From: an uncultured Blautia sp.
GTDB taxonomy: Bacteria > Bacillota > Clostridia > Lachnospirales > Lachnospiraceae
DNA length: 64,000 nucleotides
Reading direction: 5' to 3'
NCBI GenBank assembly: GCA_900547685.1
Contig: URHS01000002.1
Location: 25,694-89,693, forward strand
Part shown: positions 32,842 through 42,291 of the stretch, piece by piece
Layout of the letters: the number at the start of each line of letters is the position of its first letter
Position numbering within the stretch: the stretch's first letter is position 1
The notes under the pieces: model-generated
What the model saw: the letters and a program-made list of their open reading frames with translations, nothing else
The model's database searches: none
Told to the model about the DNA's origin: nothing
Translations under genes and position numbers: made by a program

Positions 32842-33387
32842 ATGGCAATGGAAGATTGTAAAAAGAAGAAGATTGAAGACTATATCAGAAGTATTCCTGA
32901 TTTTCCACAGGAGGGAATTATTTTTCGGGATGTCACCAGTATTTTAGAGGATGCAGATGGTTTTACTCTGGCAATTGACTCTATGCAGAAACTTTTAGAA
33001 GGTATGGACATTGATGTGATTGTAGGAACAGAGTCCAGAGGGTTTATTTTTGGAGCACCGATAGCGTATAATTTACATAAACCTCTTGTATTGGTACGAA
33101 AAAAAGGAAAATTACCATGTGAAACGGTAGAACAGAGCTACGATTTAGAATACGGAAGTGCTGTGATTGAAATGCATAAGGATTCTATTAAACCGGGACA
33201 AAAGGTAGTGATTATTGATGATTTAATTGCTACAGGCGGGACTGTAGAAGCAGCAGCCAAGCTTATTGAAAGTCTTGGCGGAGAAGTGGTAAAATTGGTA
33301 TTTCTCATGGAACTTGCCGGTTTAAAAGGCAGAGAGAGATTAAAAAAATATGATGTTCAATCTGTAATTTGTTATGAAGGAAAATAA
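32842..33387 (+). CDS. apt: Adenine phosphoribosyltransferase
   Basis: This 181-residue salvage enzyme makes AMP from adenine and PRPP. IPDFPQEGIIFRDVTSIL near the N-terminus, GTESRGFIFGAPIA (62-75) and the PRPP loop VVIIDDLIATGGT (122-134) are all typical of Apt. An ATG two codons downstream (32848) is an alternative start; the site AAAGGGCAGGG serves either. It stands just before rel, as in many Firmicutes, linking purine salvage to the stringent-response gene. Confidence 0.95.
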   Translation: MAMEDCKKKKIEDYIRSIPDFPQEGIIFRDVTSILEDADGFTLAIDSMQKLLEGMDIDVIVGTESRGFIFGAPIAYNLHKPLVLVRKKGKLPCETVEQSYDLEYGSAVIEMHKDSIKPGQKVVIIDDLIATGGTVEAAAKLIESLGGEVVKLVFLMELAGLKGRERLKKYDVQSVICYEGK

Positions 33388-33419
33388 AATCAGATGATGG
33401 ATAAGAGGTGACATTTTTT

Positions 33420-35729
33420 ATGGAAGAAAAAAAAGAAGCTACCTTAAAAGCAGAAGAAATTGAAAAAATTAAAAAGGCAGATGCCAATGTGAAAACCATG
33501 GAGGATTTCACCAGTCCGGAAGTGCTCTATAAAGAGCTTATAAGCAGTGTTCGGAAATACCATCCATCTACTGATATCTCCATGATTGATAAGGCATTTC
33601 AAATTGCTAATAATGCCCATAAAGGGCAGGTGAGAAAGTCCGGTGAGCCTTATATTATTCATCCGTTGTGTGTGGCAATTATTCTGGCTGATTTAGAGCT
33701 TGACAAGGAAACGATTGTGGCTGGACTGCTTCATGATGTGGTAGAAGATACTGTTATGACTTCTGAAGAAATTCGAGAAGAGTTTAATGGAGAGGTAGAG
33801 CTTTTAGTAGATGGTGTAACAAAGCTGGGACAGTTGAATTATTCTGCAGATAAAGTGGAAGTACAGGCAGAGAATTTAAGAAAAATGTTTCTGGCAATGG
33901 CAAAGGATATCCGTGTTATCTTAATTAAACTGGCAGACCGCTTGCATAATATGCGAACTTTAAAATATATGCCTCCTCATAAACAGAAGGAAAAAGCCAG
34001 AGAGACTATGGATATCTATGCACCTATTGCTCAGCGTCTTGGTATTTCCAAAGTAAAAATTGAGCTGGATGATTTGTCTCTTAAATATTTGAAGCCGGAA
34101 GTTTACTATGATTTAGTAGAAAAAATAAATCTGAAAAAGAGTGAGCGTCAGGCATTTATTGACCAGATTGTAGGGGATGTACGAGCACATATTGAAAAGG
34201 CATCTATCAACGCTCAGATAGACGGAAGAATTAAACATTTTTTTAGTATCTATAAGAAGATGGTAAATCAGGATAAAACCATTGACCAGATTTATGATTT
34301 ATTTGCGGTACGAATTATTGTAGATACAGTACGTGACTGTTATGCGGCTCTTGGTATTATCCATGAAATGTATAAGCCGATTCCGGGACGGTTCAAAGAC
34401 TACATTGCTATGCCAAAGCCCAATATGTATCAGTCTTTGCATACTACTTTGATAGGACCAAACGGACAGCCTTTTGAGATTCAGATTAGAACTTTTGAAA
34501 TGCACAGAACTGCAGAGTACGGTATTGCTGCTCACTGGAAATATAAAGAGGTTTCTAATAATGAAAAGGTCAATGTCACACAATCAGAAGAAGAAAAAAT
34601 GAGTTGGCTGCGTCAGATTTTGGAATGGCAGCGTGATATGTCTGATAATAAGGAGTTTTTAAGCCTTTTAAAAAGTGATTTGGATTTATTTTCTGAAAGT
34701 GTGTATTGTTTTACCCCTGCAGGAGATGTCAAGACTTTGCCAAATGGCTCTACTCCTATTGATTTTGCCTATAATGTTCACAGTGCAGTAGGAAATAAAA
34801 TGGTAGGCGCCAGAGTAAACGGAAAACTGGTTCCTATTGAATATGTGATTAAAAACGGAGACCGTGTGGAAATTATCACTTCTCAAAATTCCAAAGGTCC
34901 CAGCCGTGACTGGTTGAAAGTGGTAAAAAGTACACAGGCAAAAAATAAGATTAACCAGTGGTTCAAGCAGGAACTGAAAGAGGATAACATTTTAAAGGGT
35001 AAGGAAATGCTTATCCAGTATGCCAAAATAAAGGCAATTTCTCTTGGAGAAATCCAGAAACCCAAATATCAGGAAGCGGTTATGAAAAAATACGGTTTCC
35101 GAGATTGGGATTCTGTCTTGGCTGCTTTAGGACATGGAGGCTTAAAAGAGGGACAGATTATTAATAAGCTTCTGGAAGGTTATAATAAAGATCATAAGGC
35201 AGAACTGACAGATGAAAAGGTGTTAGAAGCAACTGCAGATCATAAAGAGAAACTGCATATCGGTAAATCCAAAGGTGGTATTGTAGTGAAAGGAATTCAC
35301 GATGTGGCAGTGCGTTTTTCCAAGTGCTGCAGTCCGATTCCCGGTGATGAAATTGTGGGATATGTAACACGAGGCAGAGGTGTTACCATTCATCGTACAG
35401 ATTGTATCAATGTGATGAATATGTCTGCAGAGGACAGAAATCGCCTGATTGATGCGGAATGGCAGGTTCCTGCTCATGAAAGCAGTGAACGTTATATGGC
35501 GGATATTAACGTATTTGCTTATAACCGTACAGGTTTGATTGTGGATATTTCCAAGATTTTTACAGAGAGAAAAATAGATATTCTGGCTTTAAATACAAGG
35601 ACGAGTAAGCAGGGAATGGCAACAATCAATATCAGCTTTGAGGTTAGAAGTAAAGAAGAATTAAACAGTTTGATTGAAAAGATCAGGCAGATTGAAAGTG
35701 TGATAGATATTGAGCGTACTGCCGGTTAA
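33420..35729 (+). CDS. rel: Bifunctional (p)ppGpp synthetase/hydrolase RelA/SpoT
   Basis: This 769-residue long Rel protein makes and degrades the alarmone (p)ppGpp. The hydrolase HD pair is His105-Asp106 in GLLHDVVEDT. The synthetase domain shows DLFAVRIIVD and PGRFKDYIAMPKPNMYQSLH. A TGS domain (VYCFTPAGDVKTLPNGST), a zinc-finger-like region with CCSPIPGD and a C-terminal ACT domain follow. Both catalytic centres look intact. The ATG at 33420 is preferred over the GTG at 33408 because AAGAGG is correctly spaced for it. It follows apt after 32 bases and precedes a metallo-hydrolase gene. Confidence 0.95.
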   Translation: MEEKKEATLKAEEIEKIKKADANVKTMEDFTSPEVLYKELISSVRKYHPSTDISMIDKAFQIANNAHKGQVRKSGEPYIIHPLCVAIILADLELDKETIVAGLLHDVVEDTVMTSEEIREEFNGEVELLVDGVTKLGQLNYSADKVEVQAENLRKMFLAMAKDIRVILIKLADRLHNMRTLKYMPPHKQKEKARETMDIYAPIAQRLGISKVKIELDDLSLKYLKPEVYYDLVEKINLKKSERQAFIDQIVGDVRAHIEKASINAQIDGRIKHFFSIYKKMVNQDKTIDQIYDLFAVRIIVDTVRDCYAALGIIHEMYKPIPGRFKDYIAMPKPNMYQSLHTTLIGPNGQPFEIQIRTFEMHRTAEYGIAAHWKYKEVSNNEKVNVTQSEEEKMSWLRQILEWQRDMSDNKEFLSLLKSDLDLFSESVYCFTPAGDVKTLPNGSTPIDFAYNVHSAVGNKMVGARVNGKLVPIEYVIKNGDRVEIITSQNSKGPSRDWLKVVKSTQAKNKINQWFKQELKEDNILKGKEMLIQYAKIKAISLGEIQKPKYQEAVMKKYGFRDWDSVLAALGHGGLKEGQIINKLLEGYNKDHKAELTDEKVLEATADHKEKLHIGKSKGGIVVKGIHDVAVRFSKCCSPIPGDEIVGYVTRGRGVTIHRTDCINVMNMSAEDRNRLIDAEWQVPAHESSERYMADINVFAYNRTGLIVDISKIFTERKIDILALNTRTSKQGMATINISFEVRSKEELNSLIEKIRQIESVIDIERTAG

Positions 35730-35738
35730 GGAGAATTT

Positions 35739-36371
35739 ATGAAAAAATTGATGCTGAGAGGGATTGTAGTAGGTCCTGTACAGACAAATTGTTATTTTCT
35801 GAAAAATGAACAGACACAGGAAATTTTAATTGTGGATCCCGGTGCAGAGCAGGAGAGAATTATCTATGCTTTAGATAGATTGCAGGGGAAACCTGTTGGA
35901 ATTTTGTTGACACATGGTCATTATGATCATGTATGTGCAGTAAATGAATTGAAAGAACATTATGAAATTCCGGTGTATGCAGCAAAGGCAGAGGAAACAC
36001 TTCTGGCTGATACAAATCAGAATCTCTCTGCTGCATGGTCCGGTGCTCCGTATAAGGTAAAAGCGGATGTGCTGTTGGATGATGGAGAAGAAATTCAAGC
36101 GGCAGGTTTTGAAATTACTACAATTCTTACACCGGGACACACAATAGGTTCTTGTTGTTATTGGATTAAAGAGGAGGAAATTTGTCTTAGCGGAGATACG
36201 GTATTTTACGGAAACTGCGGCAGATGTGATCTTCCTACAGGCAGCATGAGCCAGATGAGAAAAAGTTTGAATAAAATTTTTGCCATACTGCCGGATGCAA
36301 CGATTATTTATCCGGGGCATGGAGAAGCCACAGACGCAGAGTTTGAAAAGAAAAATAATCCTTATTTATAA
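35739..36371 (+). CDS. Metallo-beta-lactamase-fold hydrolase (GloB-like)
   Basis: This 210-residue protein has the MBL-fold metal motif HGHYDH (His59, His61, Asp63, His64), a later PGHT histidine and LSGDTVFYGNCGR, the pattern of hydroxyacylglutathione hydrolase-like proteins. Anaerobic Firmicutes generally lack glutathione, so the substrate is probably another thioester or metabolite. It begins nine bases after rel and ends 26 bases before hemZ, within the conserved rel-MBL-hemZ-hisS-aspS run. Confidence 0.88.
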   Translation: MKKLMLRGIVVGPVQTNCYFLKNEQTQEILIVDPGAEQERIIYALDRLQGKPVGILLTHGHYDHVCAVNELKEHYEIPVYAAKAEETLLADTNQNLSAAWSGAPYKVKADVLLDDGEEIQAAGFEITTILTPGHTIGSCCYWIKEEEICLSGDTVFYGNCGRCDLPTGSMSQMRKSLNKIFAILPDATIIYPGHGEATDAEFEKKNNPYL

Positions 36372-36397
36372 GAAAAATACAGAAAGAGGAAGAGCCC

Positions 36398-37849
36398 ATG
36401 ATAGGAATTTCCTTTAATAAAAAAGAATTTGAATATGATGCCTATACATTAGTAAAGGCTTTTTATCCCCAAGAAGACATTGAAATGTATTATACAGAGG
36501 AAACACAGGAAGAAAAAAGCTATGACAGGCTGATTTCTATTCTTTACGGAGAGAAAGTGCTAATCCGACTGTGCTTTGATGGAAAAGTGCGGGAGGGGGA
36601 ACAGGCATTTGACGAGGCTGAAGATAGAAAAATCAGAAAAAATAAATTAAAACAGGTGCTGTATCAGCTTTTGGCAGAAGAAACAGGTCATACACTGCCT
36701 TGGGGAAATCTGACAGGCATTCGTCCTACGAAGATTGCTATGGGACTTATAGAGTCCGGCATGAGTAACGCAGAAGCAGCAGAGTATATGAGAAAAACTT
36801 ATTATACCAGCGATGAAAAGACAGCGCTTTCTATTACCATAGCCAACAGGGAAAGAGAAATTTTAAAGAATATTGATTATGAGAACGGATACAGTTTATA
36901 TGTGGGAATCCCTTTTTGCCCAAGTATATGTCTGTATTGTTCTTTTAGTTCTTCACCTTTAGAAAGGTGGCGCGATAAAGTTGACAGTTATTTAGATGCA
37001 CTGCTAAAAGAGCTGGATTTTATAGCAGATATGATGAAAGATAAGACTTTAGATACCATATATATAGGTGGAGGAACACCCACAACCTTAGAGCCGCAAC
37101 AGCTCCATCGTTTGCTAGGGCATATACAGAAACGGTTTCCTGTGGAACAAGTAAAGGAATATACTATAGAAGCGGGAAGACCAGACAGTATCACAAGAGA
37201 AAAACTGCAGGCAATCCGGGAATATCCGGTTACCAGAATTTCTGTAAATCCGCAGACTATGAACGCAGAAACATTGAAGATTATCGGAAGAAATCATACT
37301 GTGGAGGATACACGACACGCCTTCGCTTTGGCGAGGGAATGTGGATTCGACAATATTAATATGGATTTAATCGTAGGTCTTCCGGGAGAGCATAAAGATG
37401 ATGTGGAACATACGTTAAAAGAAATTCAGGCACTTGATCCTGACAGTCTTACCATACATTCTTTAGCAGTAAAAAGAGCAGCAAGACTTCGGATGTTTAA
37501 AGACCGGTACGAAGAAATGGGATTTGAGAATAATCAGGAAATCATGGAAATGGCAATGAATTATGCCAGAAGCTGCCAGATGGGACCATATTATCTGTAC
37601 AGACAGAAAAATATGTGTGGAAATCTGGAAAATGTAGGTTACGCAAAAGTTGACAAAGCGGGAATTTACAATATACTTATAATGGAAGAGAAACAGACCA
37701 TTATAGCAGCAGGGGCAGGGGCATCTACGAAAATTGTTTCAGAAAAGGGACAAAAGATTGAACGTATAGAGAACGTAAAGGATGTTACCAATTATATCAG
37801 CCGTATTGATGAAATGATTGCAAGAAAAAGAGACGGAATTATATTGTAA
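36398..37849 (+). CDS. hemZ: Radical SAM coproporphyrinogen dehydrogenase HemZ
   Basis: This 483-residue radical SAM protein of the HemN/HemZ family carries out oxygen-independent coproporphyrinogen III decarboxylation. Cys174, Cys178 and Cys181 in FCPSICLYC bind the cluster, followed by YIGGGTPTTL and GLPGEHKDD. The N-terminal 160 residues are the HemZ-specific extension. No other heme genes are visible here, and many Lachnospiraceae lack a complete heme pathway, so the in vivo substrate is uncertain. It is co-directional with hisS, 20 bases downstream. Confidence 0.88.
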   Translation: MIGISFNKKEFEYDAYTLVKAFYPQEDIEMYYTEETQEEKSYDRLISILYGEKVLIRLCFDGKVREGEQAFDEAEDRKIRKNKLKQVLYQLLAEETGHTLPWGNLTGIRPTKIAMGLIESGMSNAEAAEYMRKTYYTSDEKTALSITIANREREILKNIDYENGYSLYVGIPFCPSICLYCSFSSSPLERWRDKVDSYLDALLKELDFIADMMKDKTLDTIYIGGGTPTTLEPQQLHRLLGHIQKRFPVEQVKEYTIEAGRPDSITREKLQAIREYPVTRISVNPQTMNAETLKIIGRNHTVEDTRHAFALARECGFDNINMDLIVGLPGEHKDDVEHTLKEIQALDPDSLTIHSLAVKRAARLRMFKDRYEEMGFENNQEIMEMAMNYARSCQMGPYYLYRQKNMCGNLENVGYAKVDKAGIYNILIMEEKQTIIAAGAGASTKIVSEKGQKIERIENVKDVTNYISRIDEMIARKRDGIIL

Positions 37850-37869
37850 AAAGATAGGAGAAGATAAGT

Positions 37870-39129
37870 ATGAGTTTAAAGAAAAAACCGGTAACCGGTA
37901 TGAAAGATATTTTACCTCAGGAAATGGAAATTCGTGATTATGTTATTGGCTTAATCAAGGATACTTATAAACAGTTTGGATTTACGTCTATGGAAGCTCC
38001 ATGTGTAGAGCATATTGAAAATCTTACAAGCAAGCAGGGCGGCGACAATGAAAAGTTGATTTTCCGTATTTTAAAAAGAGGAGAAAAACTGAAAATTGAT
38101 GAGGCGAAGGAAGAAAATGATTTGGTAGACAGTGGTTTGCGTTATGATTTGACAGTACCTCTTTGCCGTTTCTATTCTAATAATGCAAATGAACTGCCTC
38201 AGCCATTTAAGGCACTTCATATTGGAAATGTATTTCGTGCAGACCGTCCGCAGAGAGGACGTTTTCGTCAGTTCATGCAGTGTGATATTGATATTTTAGG
38301 CGATCCAACCTTTTTAGCAGAAATTGATGTTATTCTGGCTACTTCTACTTTAGTAGGAAAGTTGGATTTTGACAGTTTTACTATTCGTATTAACGACAGA
38401 AGAATTTTAAAAGCAATGGCAGCTTATAGCGGATTTCCGGAAGAAACTTTTACACAGGTATTTATTATTCTGGATAAAATGGACAAAATCGGCATGGATG
38501 GTGTTGCAAAAGAGTTAGAAGAGTCTGGATTTGCAAAAGAAAGTGTTGAAAAATACATGGATTTATTCAAAGCTATGGGAAGTGGCGTTGATGGCGTTGC
38601 ATACTGCAAAGAAAAACTGGAAGGTTTTCTGGATGAAAAAGTTGCAGATGATCTGACAACGATTATTGAAAGCGTTATGCAGGCAAAAACAGCGAACTTT
38701 ACTTTAGAATTTGATCCGACACTGGTTCGTGGAATGTCCTATTATACAGGACCGATTTTTGAGATTTCCATTGATGGCTTTGCAGGAAGTGTAGGCGGCG
38801 GCGGCCGTTACGATGAAATGATTGGTAAATTTACAGGGACACCAACACCTGCAACAGGATTTTCTATTGGATTTGAGCGTATTGTAATGCTGCTTATGGA
38901 AAGAGGTTTCAAAGTTCCGGGAGCAAAAGAAAAGAAAGTATACCTTCTGGATAAGAAGCTTTCCAACGAAAAACTTCTGGAAGTTATGAAAAAAGCAGCA
39001 GAAGAACGCAAAGCAGGACAGAGTATTAACATTGCTTACGCAAAGAAAAATAAGAAATTCCAAAAAGAACAGTTGGAAAAAGAAGGATATGCTGTCATTA
39101 CAGAAGTTTATAATGACACTGTTTTATAA
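37870..39129 (+). CDS. hisS: Histidyl-tRNA synthetase
   Basis: This 419-residue class II synthetase has an N-terminal KPVTGMKDILPQE, motif 2-like FRADRPQRGRFRQFMQCD, and the histidine signatures LVRGMSYYTGPIFEI and GGGGRYDEM. The motif 3 arginine lies in GFSIGFERIV, and the C-terminal anticodon-binding domain follows. Normal length; no T-box is expected because it sits inside the operon. RBS TAGGAGAAG. Confidence 0.97.
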   Translation: MSLKKKPVTGMKDILPQEMEIRDYVIGLIKDTYKQFGFTSMEAPCVEHIENLTSKQGGDNEKLIFRILKRGEKLKIDEAKEENDLVDSGLRYDLTVPLCRFYSNNANELPQPFKALHIGNVFRADRPQRGRFRQFMQCDIDILGDPTFLAEIDVILATSTLVGKLDFDSFTIRINDRRILKAMAAYSGFPEETFTQVFIILDKMDKIGMDGVAKELEESGFAKESVEKYMDLFKAMGSGVDGVAYCKEKLEGFLDEKVADDLTTIIESVMQAKTANFTLEFDPTLVRGMSYYTGPIFEISIDGFAGSVGGGGRYDEMIGKFTGTPTPATGFSIGFERIVMLLMERGFKVPGAKEKKVYLLDKKLSNEKLLEVMKKAAEERKAGQSINIAYAKKNKKFQKEQLEKEGYAVITEVYNDTVL

Positions 39130-39146
39130 GAAGGAGAATTTATATC

Positions 39147-40952
39147 ATGGCAGAATCAATGAAGGGGCTTAAAAGAAGCCACAGATGTACAGAGGTGACA
39201 AAGGCAGAGATTGGAAGTACCGTAACTTTAATGGGATGGGTACAGAAAAGCCGTAATAAAGGTGGAATTGTATTCGTAGACTTACGTGATCGTTCCGGTA
39301 TTATGCAGATTATTTTTGAAAATGGTGATATTGACGAGCAGGGATTTGAAAAAGCAGGCCGTTTAAGAAGCGAGTTTGTAATTGCTGTCAAAGGTCGTGT
39401 GGAAGCTCGTTCCGGCGCAGTAAATCCAAATCTTCCTACCGGTGAAATTGAGGTAAGAGCAACAGAACTTCGTATTTTATCCGAAGCAGAAACTCCTCCG
39501 TTTCCAATTGAAGAAAACAGCAAGACAAGAGATGAAGTTCGTCTGAAATATCGCTATCTGGATTTGAGAAGACCGGATTTACAGAAAAATATGATGCTTC
39601 GTTCTCAGGTCTCTACATTGGTGCGCCAGTTCCTTGCAAATGAAGGATTTCTTGAAATTGAAACACCGACTTTAATTAAAAGTACACCGGAAGGTGCAAG
39701 AGATTACCTTGTGCCAAGCCGTGTACATCCGGGAAGCTTTTACGCACTTCCTCAGTCACCACAGATCTTTAAACAGCTTTTAATGTGTTCCGGATATGAC
39801 CGTTATTTCCAGATCGCAAGATGCTACAGAGACGAGGATTTACGTGCAGACCGTCAGCCGGAATTTACACAGATTGATATGGAATTATCTTTTGTAGATG
39901 TGGAAGATGTATTAGATGTAAATGAAAGAATGCTGGCATTCTTATTCAAAGAAGTCTTAGGTGTGGAAGTACAGCTTCCGATTGAGAGAATGACATGGAT
40001 TGATGCTATGAATCGTTTTGGCTCTGATAAACCGGATTTACGTTTCGGAATGGAGCTTACCGATGTTTCTGAAGTAGTAAAAGACTGCGAATTTGTAGTA
40101 TTTAAAAATGCTTTGGAAAACGGCGGAAGTGTGCGCGGTATTAATGCAAAAGGACAGGGGGCTATGCCTCGTAAGAAAATCGATAAGCTGGTAGAATTTG
40201 CAAAAGGTTACGGTGCCAAAGGTCTTGCATACATTGCCATTGGAGAAGATGGAACTGTGAAATCTTCTTTTGCGAAATTTATGAAGGAAGAAGAAATGCA
40301 GGCTTTAATTGCTGCAATGCAGGGTGAAAACGGTGACTTGTTACTCTTTGCGGCAGATAAGACAAAACTGGTATGGGATGTACTGGGCGCTCTGCGTCTG
40401 GAATTGGCAAAACAGATGGATTTACTGGACAAAAACGAATATCGTTTCGTATGGATTACAGAATTCCCTCTTTTAGAGTGGTCTGAAGAAGATCAGAGAT
40501 TTACAGCTATGCATCATCCATTTACTATGCCAATGGAAGAAGATTTACAATACATTGATACAGATCCGGGCAGAGTTCGTGCAAAAGCTTATGATATTGT
40601 ATTAAATGGAAATGAAATCGGTGGAGGTTCTGTAAGAATTTTCCAGGATGATGTTCAGGAAAAAATGTTTGAAGCTTTAGGTTTTGCAAAAGAAGAGGCA
40701 CAGAAACAGTTTGGTTTCCTTTTAGATGCTTTCAAATATGGTGTACCGCCTCATGCAGGACTGGCTTATGGATTGGATCGTCTGGTTATGCTTATGGCAA
40801 AAGTCGATTCTATCCGTGACGTAATTGCCTTTCCAAAGGTAAAAGATGCTTCCTGTCTCATGTCAGAAGCACCGGATATCGTAGATGAAAAACAGTTGGA
40901 AGAACTGGGAATTGCCATTGTAACACAAAAAGAAGAAACAACAGAAGAATAA
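39147..40952 (+). CDS. aspS: Aspartyl-tRNA synthetase
   Basis: This 601-residue class IIb synthetase of the bacterial type has an N-terminal OB anticodon domain (SHRCTEVTKAEIGSTVTLMG) and the catalytic core (FLEIETPTLIKSTPEGARDY; CYRDEDLRADRQPEFTQID). A GAD insertion domain (about 300-400) and the C-terminal GLAYGLDRLVML motif 3 follow. Whether it is discriminating or also makes Asp-tRNA(Asn) cannot be told reliably. It is last in the operon and convergent with the lipoprotein gene; AAGGAGAA is the RBS. Confidence 0.97.
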   Translation: MAESMKGLKRSHRCTEVTKAEIGSTVTLMGWVQKSRNKGGIVFVDLRDRSGIMQIIFENGDIDEQGFEKAGRLRSEFVIAVKGRVEARSGAVNPNLPTGEIEVRATELRILSEAETPPFPIEENSKTRDEVRLKYRYLDLRRPDLQKNMMLRSQVSTLVRQFLANEGFLEIETPTLIKSTPEGARDYLVPSRVHPGSFYALPQSPQIFKQLLMCSGYDRYFQIARCYRDEDLRADRQPEFTQIDMELSFVDVEDVLDVNERMLAFLFKEVLGVEVQLPIERMTWIDAMNRFGSDKPDLRFGMELTDVSEVVKDCEFVVFKNALENGGSVRGINAKGQGAMPRKKIDKLVEFAKGYGAKGLAYIAIGEDGTVKSSFAKFMKEEEMQALIAAMQGENGDLLLFAADKTKLVWDVLGALRLELAKQMDLLDKNEYRFVWITEFPLLEWSEEDQRFTAMHHPFTMPMEEDLQYIDTDPGRVRAKAYDIVLNGNEIGGGSVRIFQDDVQEKMFEALGFAKEEAQKQFGFLLDAFKYGVPPHAGLAYGLDRLVMLMAKVDSIRDVIAFPKVKDASCLMSEAPDIVDEKQLEELGIAIVTQKEETTEE

Positions 40953-40955
40953 AAA

Positions 40956-42059
40956 TTAGGAGGCTGCTACAGGAAATTCTGTAACAGCCTCTTGAATATT
41001 TCCGAATATAGCTTTGGCAATTTCTTCACTCATTTGTATTTTCCAGTTAACACCATCATTTTCCAGATGAATTTCTACAGTGTGAGAAGCAGTCTTTTGA
41101 TTTTTTTCAATACAGGACAGCAGGATTTCTTGCTCTTTTTTTCTTCTGCCTTCAGAGCCGATAGATAGAGACTCCGAAGTTTTCAGCCATTTTGACAATT
41201 CTTTTTTATAAATTTCCATAATGTTGTGAAAATCTACGCTTACAATAGAAACTGTCACCACAGCAGAGGTGTCTTCTTTTTTTTCGCTTAAAATTTTAAA
41301 ATCAAAGCAGGTGCTGACTTGTTGAGCAATGGCATGAGCAATTGAATTGTTATAGGCATCGTTTGTGTCAAAGAGTGTGTCTAAAGAAAGATAAATTTTC
41401 ATTTGTTCGGCATCAAACTGTTTCAAGCTGCTCAAATGAGTATTTAAAATTTCTTTTGGGCTTAATAAATTACAGTCTGTTACATAAGACAAAAAATTTC
41501 CGGTTAAAAGGTTTTGAAGTTCCGGAGTATGAAGAATTTTCCAGCTGTCTTTTTCTTTTGTCAGAGAGATATGGGCTTCAATGTTTTTTGATTTATAGCG
41601 ATTTTTCTGTAAAAGTTTTTCTAACAGCAAATAAGAGTCGTGGATAGAAAATTCCACGGCGGTAGGAGCAGCACCCTGTTCAATATGTTTTTTCAGGGAA
41701 GCTTTGCTGAAATCCTTTGCCAGCTTTTTTGTATCAATGATAGAAAGTTTTAGTTTTGCAGAAGCCTTATTTTCTTTTACAGTAATTTTTTCTGTTTTGT
41801 AATGAAAATTTTTATAAAATAAAGTGAAGATGGAGGTAATATCTTCTTCCAGTTCTGCTGTATCCGTATTAGGGGGAAGAAGTTTTTCGGTGACGATACA
41901 ATTTTGGATAGATTGTATATCTGTACTTTTTAATTGCTCAAGTTCTTTTTCAATGGCATGCTGTACGGCCTTTTCTTCTTTACTTAGACATCCGGATAGA
42001 AGGAAAGAAAAGAGAGATAAGGAAAGGATTAGAAATAATTTTTTTATTTGTTTTTGCAT
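40956..42059 (-). CDS. Lipoprotein of unknown function
   Basis: This 367-residue protein has a lipoprotein signal peptide with lipobox LLSGC (lipidated Cys24). Behind it are three loosely similar alpha/beta segments of about 100 residues with repeated patterns like VQHAIEKELEQLKS and SYLLLEKLLQK, the look of DUF4878/DUF5105-type cell-surface lipoproteins. I do not recognise a specific family. It is divergent from the membrane-fusion-protein operon and shares its phased-box regulatory region, which suggests a common stimulus. The last codons overlap a hairpin (40960-40991) that may act as its terminator. Confidence 0.75.
   Translation of the reverse strand: MQKQIKKLFLILSLSLFSFLLSGCLSKEEKAVQHAIEKELEQLKSTDIQSIQNCIVTEKLLPPNTDTAELEEDITSIFTLFYKNFHYKTEKITVKENKASAKLKLSIIDTKKLAKDFSKASLKKHIEQGAAPTAVEFSIHDSYLLLEKLLQKNRYKSKNIEAHISLTKEKDSWKILHTPELQNLLTGNFLSYVTDCNLLSPKEILNTHLSSLKQFDAEQMKIYLSLDTLFDTNDAYNNSIAHAIAQQVSTCFDFKILSEKKEDTSAVVTVSIVSVDFHNIMEIYKKELSKWLKTSESLSIGSEGRRKKEQEILLSCIEKNQKTASHTVEIHLENDGVNWKIQMSEEIAKAIFGNIQEAVTEFPVAAS
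40960..40991 (-). terminator. Possible terminator at the lipoprotein gene end
   Basis: A 13-bp stem with one mismatch (40960-40972 with 40979-40991) has, in the minus direction, a T-rich flank (TAATTTTTATT). It could serve both convergent genes weakly. Confidence 0.5.
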
Positions 42060-42076
42060 AATTTTCTCCGATATTC

Positions 42077-42104
42077 ATTCTATATATTGAAAGTAGTTTA
42101 ACAA
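42077..42104 (-). promoter_or_regulatory. Promoter of the lipoprotein gene
   Basis: On the minus strand TTGTTA (plus 42099-42104) and TAGAAT (plus 42077-42082) are 16 bp apart, directly before the RBS CGGAGA. Confidence 0.55.
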
Positions 42105-42117
42105 AGTCAGAGACAAG

Positions 42118-42179
42118 TTGCAATATGATCTGTAATATCTTGCAATAGAATTGCAAGAAAAATGTAAAGAAAATTGCAA
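42118..42179. promoter_or_regulatory. Four helically phased TTGCAA boxes between divergent promoters
   Basis: TTGCAA occurs at 42118, 42140, 42151 and 42174, spaced 22, 11 and 23 bp. The middle pair forms the palindrome TCTTGCAAT-AGA-ATTGCAAGA (42138-42158). The cluster lies 14 bp beyond the lipoprotein -35 and 38 bp before the exporter -35, an arrangement suited to activator binding. Confidence 0.6.
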
Positions 42180-42216
42180 AAATTAAGAAAAAATACAGGG
42201 ACAGGAGGTAAAATTT

Positions 42217-42244
42217 TTGATATACTGGTATTGTAGCATATACT
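42217..42244 (+). promoter_or_regulatory. Promoter of the membrane-fusion-protein operon
   Basis: TTGATA (42217-42222) and TATACT (42239-42244) are separated by 16 bp. The leader to the ATG at 42292 is about 40 bases. Confidence 0.65.
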
Positions 42245-42291
42245 AAGAGGGTGAATATGAAATAAATTTTGAAGAAGGGAAAGAGTAGGGT

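Noticed and set aside
36398..37849. Proof of heme synthesis in this organism
   Set aside because: Only one HemZ-like gene is visible. Many Lachnospiraceae keep it without a full pathway, so no pathway claim is made.
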